Part shown: one piece after another, positions 37,439-46,973 of the stretch
Numbering within the stretch: the first letter of the stretch is position 1
Layout: each line of letters starts with the position of its first letter
NCBI RefSeq assembly: GCF_022267515.1
Contig: NZ_JAKFGB010000005.1
Location: 124,001 to 188,000 of the forward strand
Origin: Rubinisphaera margarita
GTDB taxonomy: Bacteria > Planctomycetota > Planctomycetia > Planctomycetales > Planctomycetaceae
Direction of reading: 5' to 3'
DNA length: 64,000 bases
Notes under the pieces: generated by a model
Seen by the model: the letters and a program-made list of their open reading frames with translations, nothing else
Database searches by the model: none
Told to the model about the DNA's origin: nothing
Translations under genes and position numbers: made by a program

Positions 37439-37836
37439 TTCTTCCCCTTCACCAGATCCCATTGGTATTTGGAAACCCGCTCCTGTACGAGCGAAAGGAC
37501 GTCCTCGGCGGAGAAGCCGAGATAGACAGCGGAGGTGAGCCAGGTGTCGAGCGACTCCTGCAGTTTCTGCTTGCGGATCTCTCGGGTGAGTTCAATCCGC
37601 GGCTGCGCCACGAACACGCCGAGCCCCTGCCGCGTCACCAGAACTCCTTCGCGTTCCAATTCGGTATAAACGCGAGCAATCGTGTTGGGGTTCACGACCA
37701 GCGACTTTGAGAGCTCCCGCACCGATGGAAGCTGTTCTTCCGGAGTGAGCCGCCCCTGGGCAATCGCCTCGCGAATCTGCTGCGACAACTGCCGGTAGAT
37801 CGGATCGGAACTGGATGGATTGACGCTGAAGTTCAT
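37435..37836 (-). CDS. GntR-family regulator, YtrA subfamily
   Basis: 133-residue DNA-binding repressor. The winged helix is clear: IYRQLSQQIREAIAQGRLTPEEQLPSVRELSKSL, then NPNTIARVYTELEREGVLVTRQGLGVFVA. The ~60-residue C-terminal helical part without a large effector domain defines the YtrA group, whose members usually control the ABC genes they precede. The gene is first in a coupled operon (regulator, ATPase, permease, membrane protein), so autoregulation at its own promoter is likely. Upstream, TATTAATAGTAGTAGTACA at 37852-37870 is an AT-rich stretch that could be the promoter or operator. Confidence 0.9.
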   Translation of the reverse strand: MNFSVNPSSSDPIYRQLSQQIREAIAQGRLTPEEQLPSVRELSKSLVVNPNTIARVYTELEREGVLVTRQGLGVFVAQPRIELTREIRKQKLQESLDTWLTSAVYLGFSAEDVLSLVQERVSKYQWDLVKGKK

Positions 37837-38369
37837 GGCGTTCCCTAACTGTATTAATAGTAGTAGTACAGTGGGGCTGTGTCAAGATCGTATGCCGAAA
37901 AAACTCAACGCGGAGCATGTGTGGGCGCGGAGAGCAGGGCGACCACTACGCGGGGTTTCTCAGGATTCGAGCGCGGTGGCGATCTGTCACGCGACGAGTT
38001 GCTGGGTGAAGAAGCAGGAGTCAACAGTAGTGGGGTGGCTGTCCGGTAAGCAGCACGCAATCCGCGTCCGCACAGCGGACCCTACGGAGCAGTGCGCGGA
38101 AGTCTACGGCAGTAGAGCAGTGTTCCGGCGGTATCCTGCCGTCGATTGTGTGGGGCTCGTGTGTCGGCGCAGAGAGCAGGGGGCGATCAGCCAGCGGCGT
38201 TCTCACCCCTTCGGGATGTACGGCCTGCGAAGCGCTTCACACGCATTTCCCCCTCACCCTAACCCTCTCCCCCAGCGCGGGCGAGGGAACTTGATGGGCG
38301 TCTGTCTCGCTGGAAAACGACGAACGTGCCAAACGGTGTTGGCAGGATGCCGCCGGTACGGGTGGGGGA
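37837..38369. other. Gene-free stretch rich in small repeats
   Basis: About 530 bp between the regulator start and the end of nagA. It has GTCCGCACAGCGGAC at 38066-38080 and a CCCTAACCCTCTCCC...GCGGGCGAGGG element at 38256-38287, both typical dispersed bacterial repeats. GAGAGCAGGG occurs twice (37930, 38170). No credible gene was found. Confidence 0.5.
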
Positions 38370-39266
38370 TTACTCGACGAGCTTGCGGGGATTGCGGTTA
38401 GTCAGCGTGTCGATTTCTTCCTCGGTGAAGCCGACCGATGTCAGGTTCTCGACCATGCGGTACAGGGGGCAGGCGGAGCCGACGAAGTGGGAGCGGTCTT
38501 CGGCCCACGGAACAAGGTCGTCGCCGATGGTCACGTTCTGATCGGCCAGGCGATAGATCCCCGGTCCCAGGCCGGCCGCGCTGATGGTATCGGAGACGAC
38601 GACACTCCGCTCGAGTCCGGCCAGTTTGATGTAGTTCTTCAATGCGAAGAGCGGGACATGGGCGCCGTCGGCAATGAAGCAGAGTGTGATCTGATCGGCC
38701 AGAGACAACGCACGCTGGACGATGTTATCGTGGCGGTGCATCTGCATCGGGCAGCCGTTGCCGAGATGGGTGAAGGCTTTCAGGCCGGCATCGATGGAAC
38801 GCTGGAGCTGTTCGAGTGAAGGATCGCAATGCCCGGCTGCGACCACGACATTCTGCTCCGCCAGCCAGCGGGTCACTTTTCCTTCCGGATCCTGCTCGGG
38901 AGCCAGCGTGAACAGTTTCGTCAGACCGCCGCCCGCTTCGAGCAGTCGTTCCGCGAGCGGGATGTTCGCTGCACAGGAATGTTCCGGCGGATGGGCACCG
39001 ATGTATCCGGGGACGGGAGAAAGAAACGGGCCTTCGATATGAATGCCGGCGATCATCTGTTCCACTTCGGTAGACTGCTCACGGCACTTGACGATATTCG
39101 AGATCCGACGGCACATGGCATCGTGGTCGGCCGTGATGACGGTGGCGAGAATCGCATCGACGCCGTGTTCTTTCAGCGTGCGACAGGCGAGCAGCATATC
39201 GTCGAGAGGAAGTGAATCGGCGTTGAAGTCGACGCCGGCATAACCGTTGACCTGAAGATCGAACAT
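38370..39266 (-). CDS. nagA: N-acetylglucosamine-6-phosphate deacetylase, short form
   Basis: Removes acetate from GlcNAc-6-phosphate in amino-sugar breakdown. The metal and active-site motifs are present in order: FDLQVNGYAGVDFN at the very start, GIHIEGPFLSP (metal Glu), VVAAGHCDPS (His), FTHLGNG (His; LFN in most enzymes), IADGAHVP, and VVSDTISAAG (catalytic Asp). At 298 residues it lacks the ~50-residue N-terminal beta domain of E. coli NagA. GGAG precedes the ATG and no upstream in-frame start exists, so the short form seems real. It lies 29 bp after the cytochrome gene on the same strand. Confidence 0.87.
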   Translation of the reverse strand: MFDLQVNGYAGVDFNADSLPLDDMLLACRTLKEHGVDAILATVITADHDAMCRRISNIVKCREQSTEVEQMIAGIHIEGPFLSPVPGYIGAHPPEHSCAANIPLAERLLEAGGGLTKLFTLAPEQDPEGKVTRWLAEQNVVVAAGHCDPSLEQLQRSIDAGLKAFTHLGNGCPMQMHRHDNIVQRALSLADQITLCFIADGAHVPLFALKNYIKLAGLERSVVVSDTISAAGLGPGIYRLADQNVTIGDDLVPWAEDRSHFVGSACPLYRMVENLTSVGFTEEEIDTLTNRNPRKLVE

Positions 39267-39295
39267 GAGAACTCCGCAGTAGTTGAGGTGGGTCG

Positions 39296-41095
39296 TCAGA
39301 GCGCGGACAGGAAGGTGATCAGTTGCCGGCGTTCGGTTTCCGTGAGGTCGGCTCCCGTGGTATCCGCCGGGCGGTGGTACAGTCGCAGCACCTGATCGAT
39401 TGAGTGTGCGTACCCATGATGCAAAAAACGACGCCGCGAGGAAACTCCCCGCAGGGGCGGCGGGTTCAGAACCTGATAAATCGAATGACTCTCAAGTCGG
39501 CTGACCGAGAACCGGCCCGAAGATTCATAGTTCGGCTCTTCGTGGCAGGAGATGCAGCCCGCTTTGCCGTAGAAGAGTTCGCGGCCGGCAGCCAGGTCGG
39601 CTTCGCTCACATCTGGCGTGGCTGAGAGCAGCGTCAATGTGCCGAGATAGGCGGCGAGGGCCCGGGCATCGTCGTCAGTTGGAACGATGGAGCCGTGCAT
39701 GGTGTCGCGAAGTGATTTTGTCATCGAATCGGTCAGATCCGGCTGCCAGCCGTGCCACGTCCAAGGCTCGGTGTTGGCGACATCGTGAAGCGACAGCGTC
39801 AGTTTCTTGGTGTCGTAAGTCGCATCGTTGAAGGTATCGAAAACCTGCCCCGACGTGTGGCCGTCGAAGTGACAGGTGTGGCAACTCATCCATCCATCGC
39901 GCGAGCGGCGACCATCGTAGAAGATGCGTTCGCCCTGAGCGATCTGCGATTCATGGGAAGAATCGGCCAGCAGCAGTTCGTCGAGAATCTCGCCGTTCTG
40001 CAGATCGACTTTCTGCAGACGGTCATCCATCTCGTTGGCGACCAGCACGGTGGTGTCATTCAGAAAATCGACGTCGACCGGACGCCCGGAGAGCGGGATC
40101 CGCTTCATGGTTTGATCGGAGTCACTCAGCTGATGCGACGCAAAGTCGTGTGGCTCGGAGGTCGGCCATTCCAGGGAGTTTCGATCAAGCATGATCAGTT
40201 CGTGAACTCCGCTGGCTGTGACGAGCAGCTTGTTCGTACTCGGGCTGAGAGCGGTTGTCGTGAGATCGGCCGAGCCGTGGCCTTTCATGTCGAGACTCAT
40301 CTGCCGCTGTTCCAGAGCGGGGCCATGAGGAACGCGGAAGCGGGCGAGCCGATTGTTGACGACCCAGCCGCGGGCGATGTTTCCTTCGGTCACCGGAAAG
40401 TCCCGGTTAATCGTGAGCGGGACGACGACAAACTGATCCTCCAGGAGTGTCGGCTGTCCGAGATTGAAGGCCGTCTGATGAGCGATCTGCCGACTGAGGA
40501 CTTCTCCCGATTCACGGTCGAAGGTCGTCAGAGCGCCGGGCAGTTCGGAAGTCACGCAGAACCAGCTTTCGTCGGGAGCCAGGCAGAGATAACGGGGATA
40601 GTCGCCGGTTTCGTATCGTCGAACAATCTCTCCCGAGGTGAGATCGATTGCGAGAACAGAGTCGGGGTGTTGCACCGCGACAATCAACTCCTGCGCCTCG
40701 GGAGCGAAGACCATCCCGACCGGGCAGGCGGAAACGGAAACCGAACGTTTGCGCTGCAGCTGCCCTTCGTTCAGAGAAAGCAGCTGGACGGTTCGATCCC
40801 GGTGGACGGTGACGGCGAGTTCCGTGTCGTTGATCCAGAGGACGTCCATTGGTTCGCTGCCGACTTCAATTTCGGCCACTTGCTGCAGCGGGTCAACTGT
40901 CGCGACAGTCACAGTTCCGGCGATGCGATTCGCGGTTGCGACAAGGCTTCCGTCTGGCGAAAGCTTCAATGCCCGGGGGCGAACTCGCGTGTCGGCCTGA
41001 AGTGGAGAGCTGAGGATCAGACTGACCACGGCGATCGCCAGCGTTGCACAGATCGTCGCCGGAGAAAATCGGAACTGATGGAGGAACGATTGCAT
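39296..41095 (-). CDS. Exported beta-propeller fused to di-haem cytochrome c
   Basis: 599-residue periplasmic protein. Signal: SPATICATLAIAVVSLILSS ending LQA-D. Residues ~40-370 are a YVTN-type propeller (LKLSPDGSLVATANRIAGTVTVA, MVFAPEAQELIVAVQHPDSVLAIDL, YLCLAPDESWFCVTSE). Two haem motifs follow: CHTCH near 402 and CISCH near 515, each with the context of MauG/cytochrome c peroxidase-like proteins (SLHDVANTEPWTWHGWQPDL, LRGVSSRRRFLHHGYAHSIDQVL). Probably an electron-transfer or oxidase component in the periplasm; partner not known. It is 17 bp behind the DUF4159 gene and probably in one transcript with it. Confidence 0.85.
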   Translation of the reverse strand: MQSFLHQFRFSPATICATLAIAVVSLILSSPLQADTRVRPRALKLSPDGSLVATANRIAGTVTVATVDPLQQVAEIEVGSEPMDVLWINDTELAVTVHRDRTVQLLSLNEGQLQRKRSVSVSACPVGMVFAPEAQELIVAVQHPDSVLAIDLTSGEIVRRYETGDYPRYLCLAPDESWFCVTSELPGALTTFDRESGEVLSRQIAHQTAFNLGQPTLLEDQFVVVPLTINRDFPVTEGNIARGWVVNNRLARFRVPHGPALEQRQMSLDMKGHGSADLTTTALSPSTNKLLVTASGVHELIMLDRNSLEWPTSEPHDFASHQLSDSDQTMKRIPLSGRPVDVDFLNDTTVLVANEMDDRLQKVDLQNGEILDELLLADSSHESQIAQGERIFYDGRRSRDGWMSCHTCHFDGHTSGQVFDTFNDATYDTKKLTLSLHDVANTEPWTWHGWQPDLTDSMTKSLRDTMHGSIVPTDDDARALAAYLGTLTLLSATPDVSEADLAAGRELFYGKAGCISCHEEPNYESSGRFSVSRLESHSIYQVLNPPPLRGVSSRRRFLHHGYAHSIDQVLRLYHRPADTTGADLTETERRQLITFLSAL

Positions 41096-41112
41096 GGGAG
41101 CACTTGAAAGTC

Positions 41113-43536
41113 TTACTCGTCGCCCGCCGGAAGCACGTCCTGCAGCACGGAATACAGGACGACGTTGGTCGCGATCCGGGCGGCATCATCGGTGGTGTAG
41201 CCGATGCAGGAGAGGGACGTCTGCTTTTCCAGGGCACAGGAAATATCGTACTTGCTGTAGATGATGGCATACCGGCCATCGATTTTGATGCCTTCCAGGA
41301 AGGGCGGCCCCTGGCGTTCAACCGGCTTGAGAGGCTGATTCGGGTTGTCGTCGGCTGGGACGCGGCGGGTCACGGAATCGAGGTTATGGCCGATCTCCTG
41401 CGAAAAGAGTTCGTGCTCAACCGGAATTCGTTCCAGCGGGATGTCAGGGAACATTCGGCCCATCAGTTCGCGGAAACTGGCGTCGAACTTCGGAGCCCCG
41501 CAACAGGCATCGGCGAAGAGGACGCCGCCATTCTCCAGGTACTTCCGCACGTTGCGGATCTCATCGGGCGAAAGCTCGAAGTTGCGCTGACCGTGCATGT
41601 AGAGCAGGGTATGGCGATACAGCTCGGGGTTGCCGGCCGGGATCTTGTAAGGGGAAGACCCGGCGACCACGCCGAACGATTTCTCCAGCGTGAGCAGCAG
41701 TTTCTTAACGGCATTCGGAGCGGCATCCCAGTCGCCGGTGTGTCGCAGCTTGGCGATGCTGAGAATCCCGCGGAGCGTATCGCGGTCTTCGTCTTTGCCG
41801 ACAATCTGCTGTTCATCGAGTTTGTTCGGAGGTTCGCGGCCCGTTACATAGGCGACCACGTTCACGCCGATGCGGAGAGCCCGGGCGATGGCCGTCTTGA
41901 TATCCTGCCGCCGGTCGGGCGGTTCAATGACCATCCGTTTGTCCCAGAGGCAGCCGAGATCTTCGGGCGAATAGATAATCGCCGTCCGGCAGCCGACATC
42001 GACACCGAATAACGGGACCGATTTCGGATCGAGCAGATACTCACTGCGGTAGACGGGATGCGTGTCGGCCAGTGGCATCAGCTGCGTGGTGCCATCGGGA
42101 TACAGACGGGTCACGAGCTTCCGCAAACCGTCTTCGAACGCGGCGCTTTCACAGCCTCGCGACAGGAACATGAACCCGCCATTGGTGAGGAAGTCCCGCA
42201 GCAGTTCGACATGCTCGTCCTGCATCAACTGGGACAGATCTTCATCGGTGGTGATGAACAGGATCGGGGCCTGCAGCAGTTCCTGCACATTGTTGTTCGC
42301 CACGGCTTTGTCGAAATCGACCGTCTGCCAGGTGAGCAGCTTCGGCCACTTCGGCAGCGAACTGATGTGTTCGACCAGATTGCGGACATCTTTGGGATGC
42401 CGATTCCAGATCTCTCCAATGACCATCTCCGGATCGTCGGGATCTCGAGGGCCGAGTTTGACTTTGTTGATCAGGACCGGAGCCAGCCCCTTTGACAGGA
42501 AGAGCAGTGCCAGCGGCGTGCCGAGCATGGGATTGGTTTCCATGCCTCCCTGACCGCGCCACGAGCCGTCCCGTTTCGACTGTCGGACCAGCAGTGCCCG
42601 GGCTCCTTCACGATACCAGTCGTGCGTGCCGAAGAATCGGCGTCCACTCAGCCGACCGGCTCGTTCCAGCCCGTACATATAGTAGAGCCACCAGCTCGAT
42701 GACAGCGGATTGGTTTGGACGGAGAAATTGCGGGAGAGCCAGCGAATGCCGCGTTCGAGAGCGTCGTTCTTCTCGGGAGGAAGGCAGCAGATCGGACGTC
42801 CGTCGGGATGCGCGTCTTCGGTGTCTTTGAGAAAGGTGTCTGCGATGGCCAGAGACGCGACGCCGGCAACTGTCATGCTGCCGTAACTCGACTGACCGTC
42901 ATCCTCCCGATAGTTCCAGCCGCCATCGGCCTGTTGCCCGTTCTCCCAGTAGGCCCGCACTCGCTCCCAGACTTTTCGATCGACCGGGATGCCGTAATAG
43001 GCGGCATCACGCAGTCCGAGGATCGCGTATTGCGAGTTACTGCGGTCGGGGGTGCCGCCTCGGACGGCTCCGCCTTCCGAATATCCCCACCCGCCGACTC
43101 CCTTCCCGGTTTTCATCTGGCCGCGTTCCAGCTTCTGGGACAGATTGAAAATCAGAAGGTTATCGCGGGCTCCTTCCTTGGCCTTCGTCAACGCCATGAT
43201 CATCAGGGCGACTTCGTAGGTGAGACTCGGGTCCTGCTTGCGGAGCCACTGCAGACCGCGATCGATAGCTGGATCGTCCGGCGTGAGTCCGGCTTCCATC
43301 AGTGAAAGCAGAATAAGACTGCTGGTTCCCGTGTTGTACGGACCAGTCCCTTCGACCTGCCAGCTTCCGTTTGGAAGCTGCTGGCTGATCAGATATCTCC
43401 GCCCTCGTTCGATGGCCTTCAGGACATTTTCCGCGGTCAGTTCGTCCTGGGCGATGGCAGAGCGGCTGCAGATCAACTGTGCGACCAGACAGACGAGGAT
43501 CAGGAATGGGCGACGAGAGAAGGACATGGGATTCAT
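41113..43536 (-). CDS. Secreted alpha/alpha-toroid protein with two DUF4159 domains
   Basis: 807 residues from ATG 43536 (ATG 43527 is an alternative; both give a signal peptide PFLILVCLVAQLICSRSAIA). Residues ~30-420 are a squalene-cyclase/prenyltransferase-like toroid with repeated W-containing helices (GRRYLISQQLPNGSW, GLQWLRKQDPS, YWENGQQADGGWNY, GIRWLSRNFSV). Two DUF4159 domains follow (about 445-600 and 655-800), each with GGxxFxxxxCxxxxF and a ...P...L..IP..HP pattern. It probably is not a cyclase, since the DDTA/DCTAE motif is absent. Common in planctomycetes, function unknown. Upstream of the cytochrome gene in the same direction. Confidence 0.82.
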   Translation of the reverse strand: MNPMSFSRRPFLILVCLVAQLICSRSAIAQDELTAENVLKAIERGRRYLISQQLPNGSWQVEGTGPYNTGTSSLILLSLMEAGLTPDDPAIDRGLQWLRKQDPSLTYEVALMIMALTKAKEGARDNLLIFNLSQKLERGQMKTGKGVGGWGYSEGGAVRGGTPDRSNSQYAILGLRDAAYYGIPVDRKVWERVRAYWENGQQADGGWNYREDDGQSSYGSMTVAGVASLAIADTFLKDTEDAHPDGRPICCLPPEKNDALERGIRWLSRNFSVQTNPLSSSWWLYYMYGLERAGRLSGRRFFGTHDWYREGARALLVRQSKRDGSWRGQGGMETNPMLGTPLALLFLSKGLAPVLINKVKLGPRDPDDPEMVIGEIWNRHPKDVRNLVEHISSLPKWPKLLTWQTVDFDKAVANNNVQELLQAPILFITTDEDLSQLMQDEHVELLRDFLTNGGFMFLSRGCESAAFEDGLRKLVTRLYPDGTTQLMPLADTHPVYRSEYLLDPKSVPLFGVDVGCRTAIIYSPEDLGCLWDKRMVIEPPDRRQDIKTAIARALRIGVNVVAYVTGREPPNKLDEQQIVGKDEDRDTLRGILSIAKLRHTGDWDAAPNAVKKLLLTLEKSFGVVAGSSPYKIPAGNPELYRHTLLYMHGQRNFELSPDEIRNVRKYLENGGVLFADACCGAPKFDASFRELMGRMFPDIPLERIPVEHELFSQEIGHNLDSVTRRVPADDNPNQPLKPVERQGPPFLEGIKIDGRYAIIYSKYDISCALEKQTSLSCIGYTTDDAARIATNVVLYSVLQDVLPAGDE

Positions 43537-44080
43537 CGCGACCGAGACAGGGGAAAACGAAGACGGAACTCTTTTCATCATAGCATTCCGCGCCGTCCCG
43601 TTCACCCCGTGGGATGACCGCACAATCCGTATAACTGCTCTGATCGTTCCCGGTCTCCGCCGAACTGCCTGCCTGGGAAGAACGGTTTCCGTTCGAATCA
43701 CAGTTGCCGGGCCGTGTGCAAACGGAAAACTTTGCGTAATCGACAAGACTGGAAACCTGGGTTTGTCCACCAGCCTCTTTCGAAACCGACTGGGTTCGTC
43801 CCGTTTTCTGTACACCGTGGCGAATCTCCCGATTCTCATGATGACGGCTGTAGCGGTTATGCCTGCCGCGCCCGGCGGTCGTGGAGTCGACGATCCGTCG
43901 TGTCGATACGATTGCTGGAGCCGTGTCGTTTGGGCGTGGCTGGCTGCTTCCTCGGTCGCCGGCTGACCTCCACGGCTTGCTCGCGATTCGTTCGCGAGGC
44001 ACTCGCTGTTGGTACGTCACTGCAGCGGCATTCGGATCGACCAGAGTTGACCCTTACATCACGTCACTTGGAGTACGGCC
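43537..44080. other. Intergenic region, no gene seen
   Basis: About 540 bp between divergent genes. The open frames continuing from the DUF4159 gene upstream have no start support. No repeat of families A or B and no terminator were seen. Confidence 0.4.
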
Positions 44081-45202
44081 ATGAAAGCCTTGGGGATGAT
44101 CCCCGTTCTTTCCCTTCTGCTCGCGATGTCGGCACCCGTTGAAGCCGGCTGGAACTGGAAGTTCTGGCAGAAGAAGAGTGATTGCGTCGAAACGTGCGTA
44201 GAGGAGCCGTGCGTTGTCGATTGTTGTATTGATGAACCCTGCTGCGGCGATGGCTGCTGCGATATCGAACATCGCGGCCTGTTCCGTGGGGAACTGATCG
44301 GACGGTCGCGTCACTGGCTTTCGAGCGTCTGCGGCGATGAATGCTGCGGCGTCGATCTCTGCTGCCCGGACGACGACTGCTGCGTGTCCGACTCCTGCTG
44401 CGACGGCGGCAGCTGTCTCGACTCGTTCATCGATATCTGGCGTCGCGAACGCTGCAAGACGCTGGCTCAGTGGATCTATCAGGCTCAAACGGCCTGTTCG
44501 CCTTTCGATCGTTGTCGAGCCATCCACCGGATCGGTACCGACTTCAGCTGCGAGTGCTATCCCGAAGTGATGTGTGCTCTCATCTACGCGATGAAAGACT
44601 GTGAGCCTCGCGTTCGTGTGGAAGCCGCCGACGAGATTGGCGATCAGCTTCGCAAGAGCCTCTGCTGCTGTAACAGTCAGCTCATCTGCACGCTGAAGTG
44701 TGCCCTCAACGATGAGAACTGGCGCGTTCGTCGCGAAGCCGCTCAGGCACTGCGAATCTGTGGACTTTCCGTTCCTTACCGCGATGGCGGCTACTGTGTT
44801 GACGGATACCTGCCTGGCTGCTGCGACGATGGCAGCTGTGTCGGGGGGTGTTGCGATGATTGCTGCATCGACAGCTACTGCACGCCGCACGAACTTCCGT
44901 CCATGCCAGCCGAGCCAGTGCACGAAGCCGTTCGCGAGATGATTCCGGAAAGTGCTGAGACGCCAAAGAAGGTGGAAGAGCCGAAGAAAGAGGTCAGGAA
45001 GAAAGTGATCCTGCCGGAACCGGAAGAGATCGCTCCTGAGAAGAAAAAGAAAGACAAACCGAAGGAGAGAAAGACCGCTCCTCCCGCGGAGAAGAAGATC
45101 GAAGAGAATAAAGACAAGAAAAAGGGAAGCTACGTGCCGGAAGATGATTCGACCAGTTTCATCATGCCCAATATCCGGCAGACCGTTGGCATGGCGTTCT
45201 AA
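44081..45202 (+). CDS. Secreted, extremely Cys-rich protein with HEAT-like repeats
   Basis: 373 residues, signal peptide ALGMIPVLSLLLAMSAPVEA. I count about 41 cysteines, nearly all in residues 34-275, many as CC pairs in short acidic repeats (DCCIDEPCCGDGCCD, GDECCGVDLCCPDDDCC, GCCDDGSC). Between the clusters are two HEAT-like helical repeats (RVRVEAADEIGDQL, WRVRREAAQALRIC). The tail is Lys/Glu/Pro-rich and disordered, ending FIMPNIRQTVGMAF. Disulfide-rich, possibly metal-binding, exported protein. Planctomycete walls are proteinaceous and Cys-rich, which makes a wall role attractive but unproven. GGAG precedes the ATG. Confidence 0.8.
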   Translation: MKALGMIPVLSLLLAMSAPVEAGWNWKFWQKKSDCVETCVEEPCVVDCCIDEPCCGDGCCDIEHRGLFRGELIGRSRHWLSSVCGDECCGVDLCCPDDDCCVSDSCCDGGSCLDSFIDIWRRERCKTLAQWIYQAQTACSPFDRCRAIHRIGTDFSCECYPEVMCALIYAMKDCEPRVRVEAADEIGDQLRKSLCCCNSQLICTLKCALNDENWRVRREAAQALRICGLSVPYRDGGYCVDGYLPGCCDDGSCVGGCCDDCCIDSYCTPHELPSMPAEPVHEAVREMIPESAETPKKVEEPKKEVRKKVILPEPEEIAPEKKKKDKPKERKTAPPAEKKIEENKDKKKGSYVPEDDSTSFIMPNIRQTVGMAF

Positions 45203-45272
45203 GGAACTTCTGCCAACGACCTGACCTTCCCGTTCGAACACGATGGCACCAAGGCACGGAAGCCTCGTTTAG

Positions 45273-45303
45273 AACAGACTCGCATCACGCGTGCGAGTCT
45301 GTT
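45273..45303 (+). terminator. Strong hairpin after the Cys-rich gene
   Basis: Perfect 12-bp stem AACAGACTCGCA / TGCGAGTCTGTT with a 7-base loop, 70 bp past the stop. Only three T follow, so intrinsic termination is likely but not certain. Confidence 0.65.
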
Positions 45304-45356
45304 TGCATATCCAGTTCTGAAAGTGCCGCACGAAAGTCCGGGAAGCTGCATCGATC

Positions 45357-46964
45357 ATGTCAGATTCACCCATCGAAAAAACGATGCGACTGCTTGAGCA
45401 GTCTCGCTCGACGGCGGCGATGACCGCGTTCGTGCACGCGCTTCAGGTGGGTTCGCCGAAGATCCGGGACTCAGCGGCCCGGGCCATTCTGCGATCCGGC
45501 AGTTCCCTGGGAAAGATGGAACTGATCCGGCAAATTCGCAAGCTTTCGCCGGATGTGCTCGAAGTCATGAACACCGCCGATGGGGATATGAGTTTTCCCC
45601 TGAAACAGTGCCTGCTGCATGGTGATCCGCAACAGGCTTTCATGGCACTGGATGCCATTGAAGTCGCCCGGCTTTACCAGAACATTCCGATGGTCCTCGA
45701 GTTCCTTCGTCAGGCAACCGGAGAGATCGCCGACCGGGGCGAGCAGGTCCTGGGCTCGCTGGTCGACCGGCTGTTCGAGACCCGAATGACCGCTCGCGAT
45801 GCCCGCCTCACGATCACCGATCAGTGCATCGGGAAGATGCTTCAGCATCTGTCCGTCGAGCTGAACTCATTCGCGCAATGTCGTCGACCGCAGGCCATTG
45901 TTGAAGCGATCCTGATTCTGGCGGATTCCGAGCATCCTGTCGCCCGTCATCTGATGCGGGAATCGGCCCCGGAGTGGCAATCGCTCGTCTGGGAAGTGCT
46001 GGCGCAGTCCAAACATCCCGGCATTCTGCGGTTTCTCACCAAGGCCCTCTCCGTCAAATACCTGCATCCAAAGATTCTCGATATCGTTTCCGGCCGCACC
46101 GATATCGAGTTCCAGATGACGATGATTCGCCTCGTTCCGACGCGCATGAACATCAATCAGGAGCGGAACTATCAGCTGTTGACCGGGCTCCCCTGGCTGC
46201 AGCCGACCGACGAGCTGTGGCTTTCCCTTCCCGACGAGTTTCACGTTCAGCTGGTTCAACTGATTCGGCTGGTCTGTTTCACCCGGTCGCTCAAGCTCGC
46301 GTTCGCCAAAAGCATTTATCAACATGCCTCGGTTGAGGCCCGGAAGTCCGCGAACGACTTCAAGCATATGCTGCGACAGGAAGAGTACGACGCCTGCGTT
46401 CAGCATGCACTCGATTCGGACAACGCCGAGTTCGAAGCCTGGGGGCTTTCGCAGCTCCGAGACACCAATCTTCCGGACAAGTATCGGCAACTCGTTGACC
46501 GACTCGACAGTCCTCACAAGATTGTCGAAGACCAGGCACGGGAAGCACTCGGCCGGTTTGAAGTTCAGCAGGCGATCGATTTCTCAGAGTCGGCCAAACC
46601 GTCGGCTGGTCCGAAGATCGCCGACCTTCTGTTAAAAGTCAATCCGTTCGCGATTCAGGAACTCTGCCGCGAGATGGCCAATCCGGTCCGGACCCGTCGC
46701 CTGCGGGCGGCGAAAGCTGCCCACTTCATGCAGTTGCATACGGAGGTCACACCCGCGCTGCTCGAACTTCTGCAGGACAACGACACCATCGTGAAACGAG
46801 TCGTCGCGGAGATCCTGGGGGACATTCCGACGCGACAGGTCGCTGGTCGGTTGCAGGAACTGCTGGACGACTCGAGCCCACGCGTCCGCGAAGCCGCCGC
46901 GGCGTCTCTGGCCAAGATCACTCCGCAGCTGACCGGATCGTTCCCGAATGCAGAAAGATCCTGA
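45357..46964 (+). CDS. HEAT-repeat protein of unknown function
   Basis: 535-residue cytoplasmic protein without signal or membrane segments, built almost entirely of helical repeats. HEAT-like units are clear at the start (PKIRDSAARAILRSGSSL) and the end (RTRRLRAAKAAHFMQL, DTIVKRVVAEILGDIPT, PRVREAAAASLAKI). It probably mediates protein contacts. The next gene starts 10 bp downstream, so the two are likely co-expressed, which hints that they act at the membrane together. Function not known. Confidence 0.7.
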   Translation: MSDSPIEKTMRLLEQSRSTAAMTAFVHALQVGSPKIRDSAARAILRSGSSLGKMELIRQIRKLSPDVLEVMNTADGDMSFPLKQCLLHGDPQQAFMALDAIEVARLYQNIPMVLEFLRQATGEIADRGEQVLGSLVDRLFETRMTARDARLTITDQCIGKMLQHLSVELNSFAQCRRPQAIVEAILILADSEHPVARHLMRESAPEWQSLVWEVLAQSKHPGILRFLTKALSVKYLHPKILDIVSGRTDIEFQMTMIRLVPTRMNINQERNYQLLTGLPWLQPTDELWLSLPDEFHVQLVQLIRLVCFTRSLKLAFAKSIYQHASVEARKSANDFKHMLRQEEYDACVQHALDSDNAEFEAWGLSQLRDTNLPDKYRQLVDRLDSPHKIVEDQAREALGRFEVQQAIDFSESAKPSAGPKIADLLLKVNPFAIQELCREMANPVRTRRLRAAKAAHFMQLHTEVTPALLELLQDNDTIVKRVVAEILGDIPTRQVAGRLQELLDDSSPRVREAAAASLAKITPQLTGSFPNAERS

Positions 46965-46973
46965 GGTACGGTC

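Noticed and set aside
39752..41107. 451-codon plus-strand frame over the cytochrome gene
   Set aside because: Shadow of the propeller-cytochrome gene, which has a signal peptide and two CxxCH motifs.
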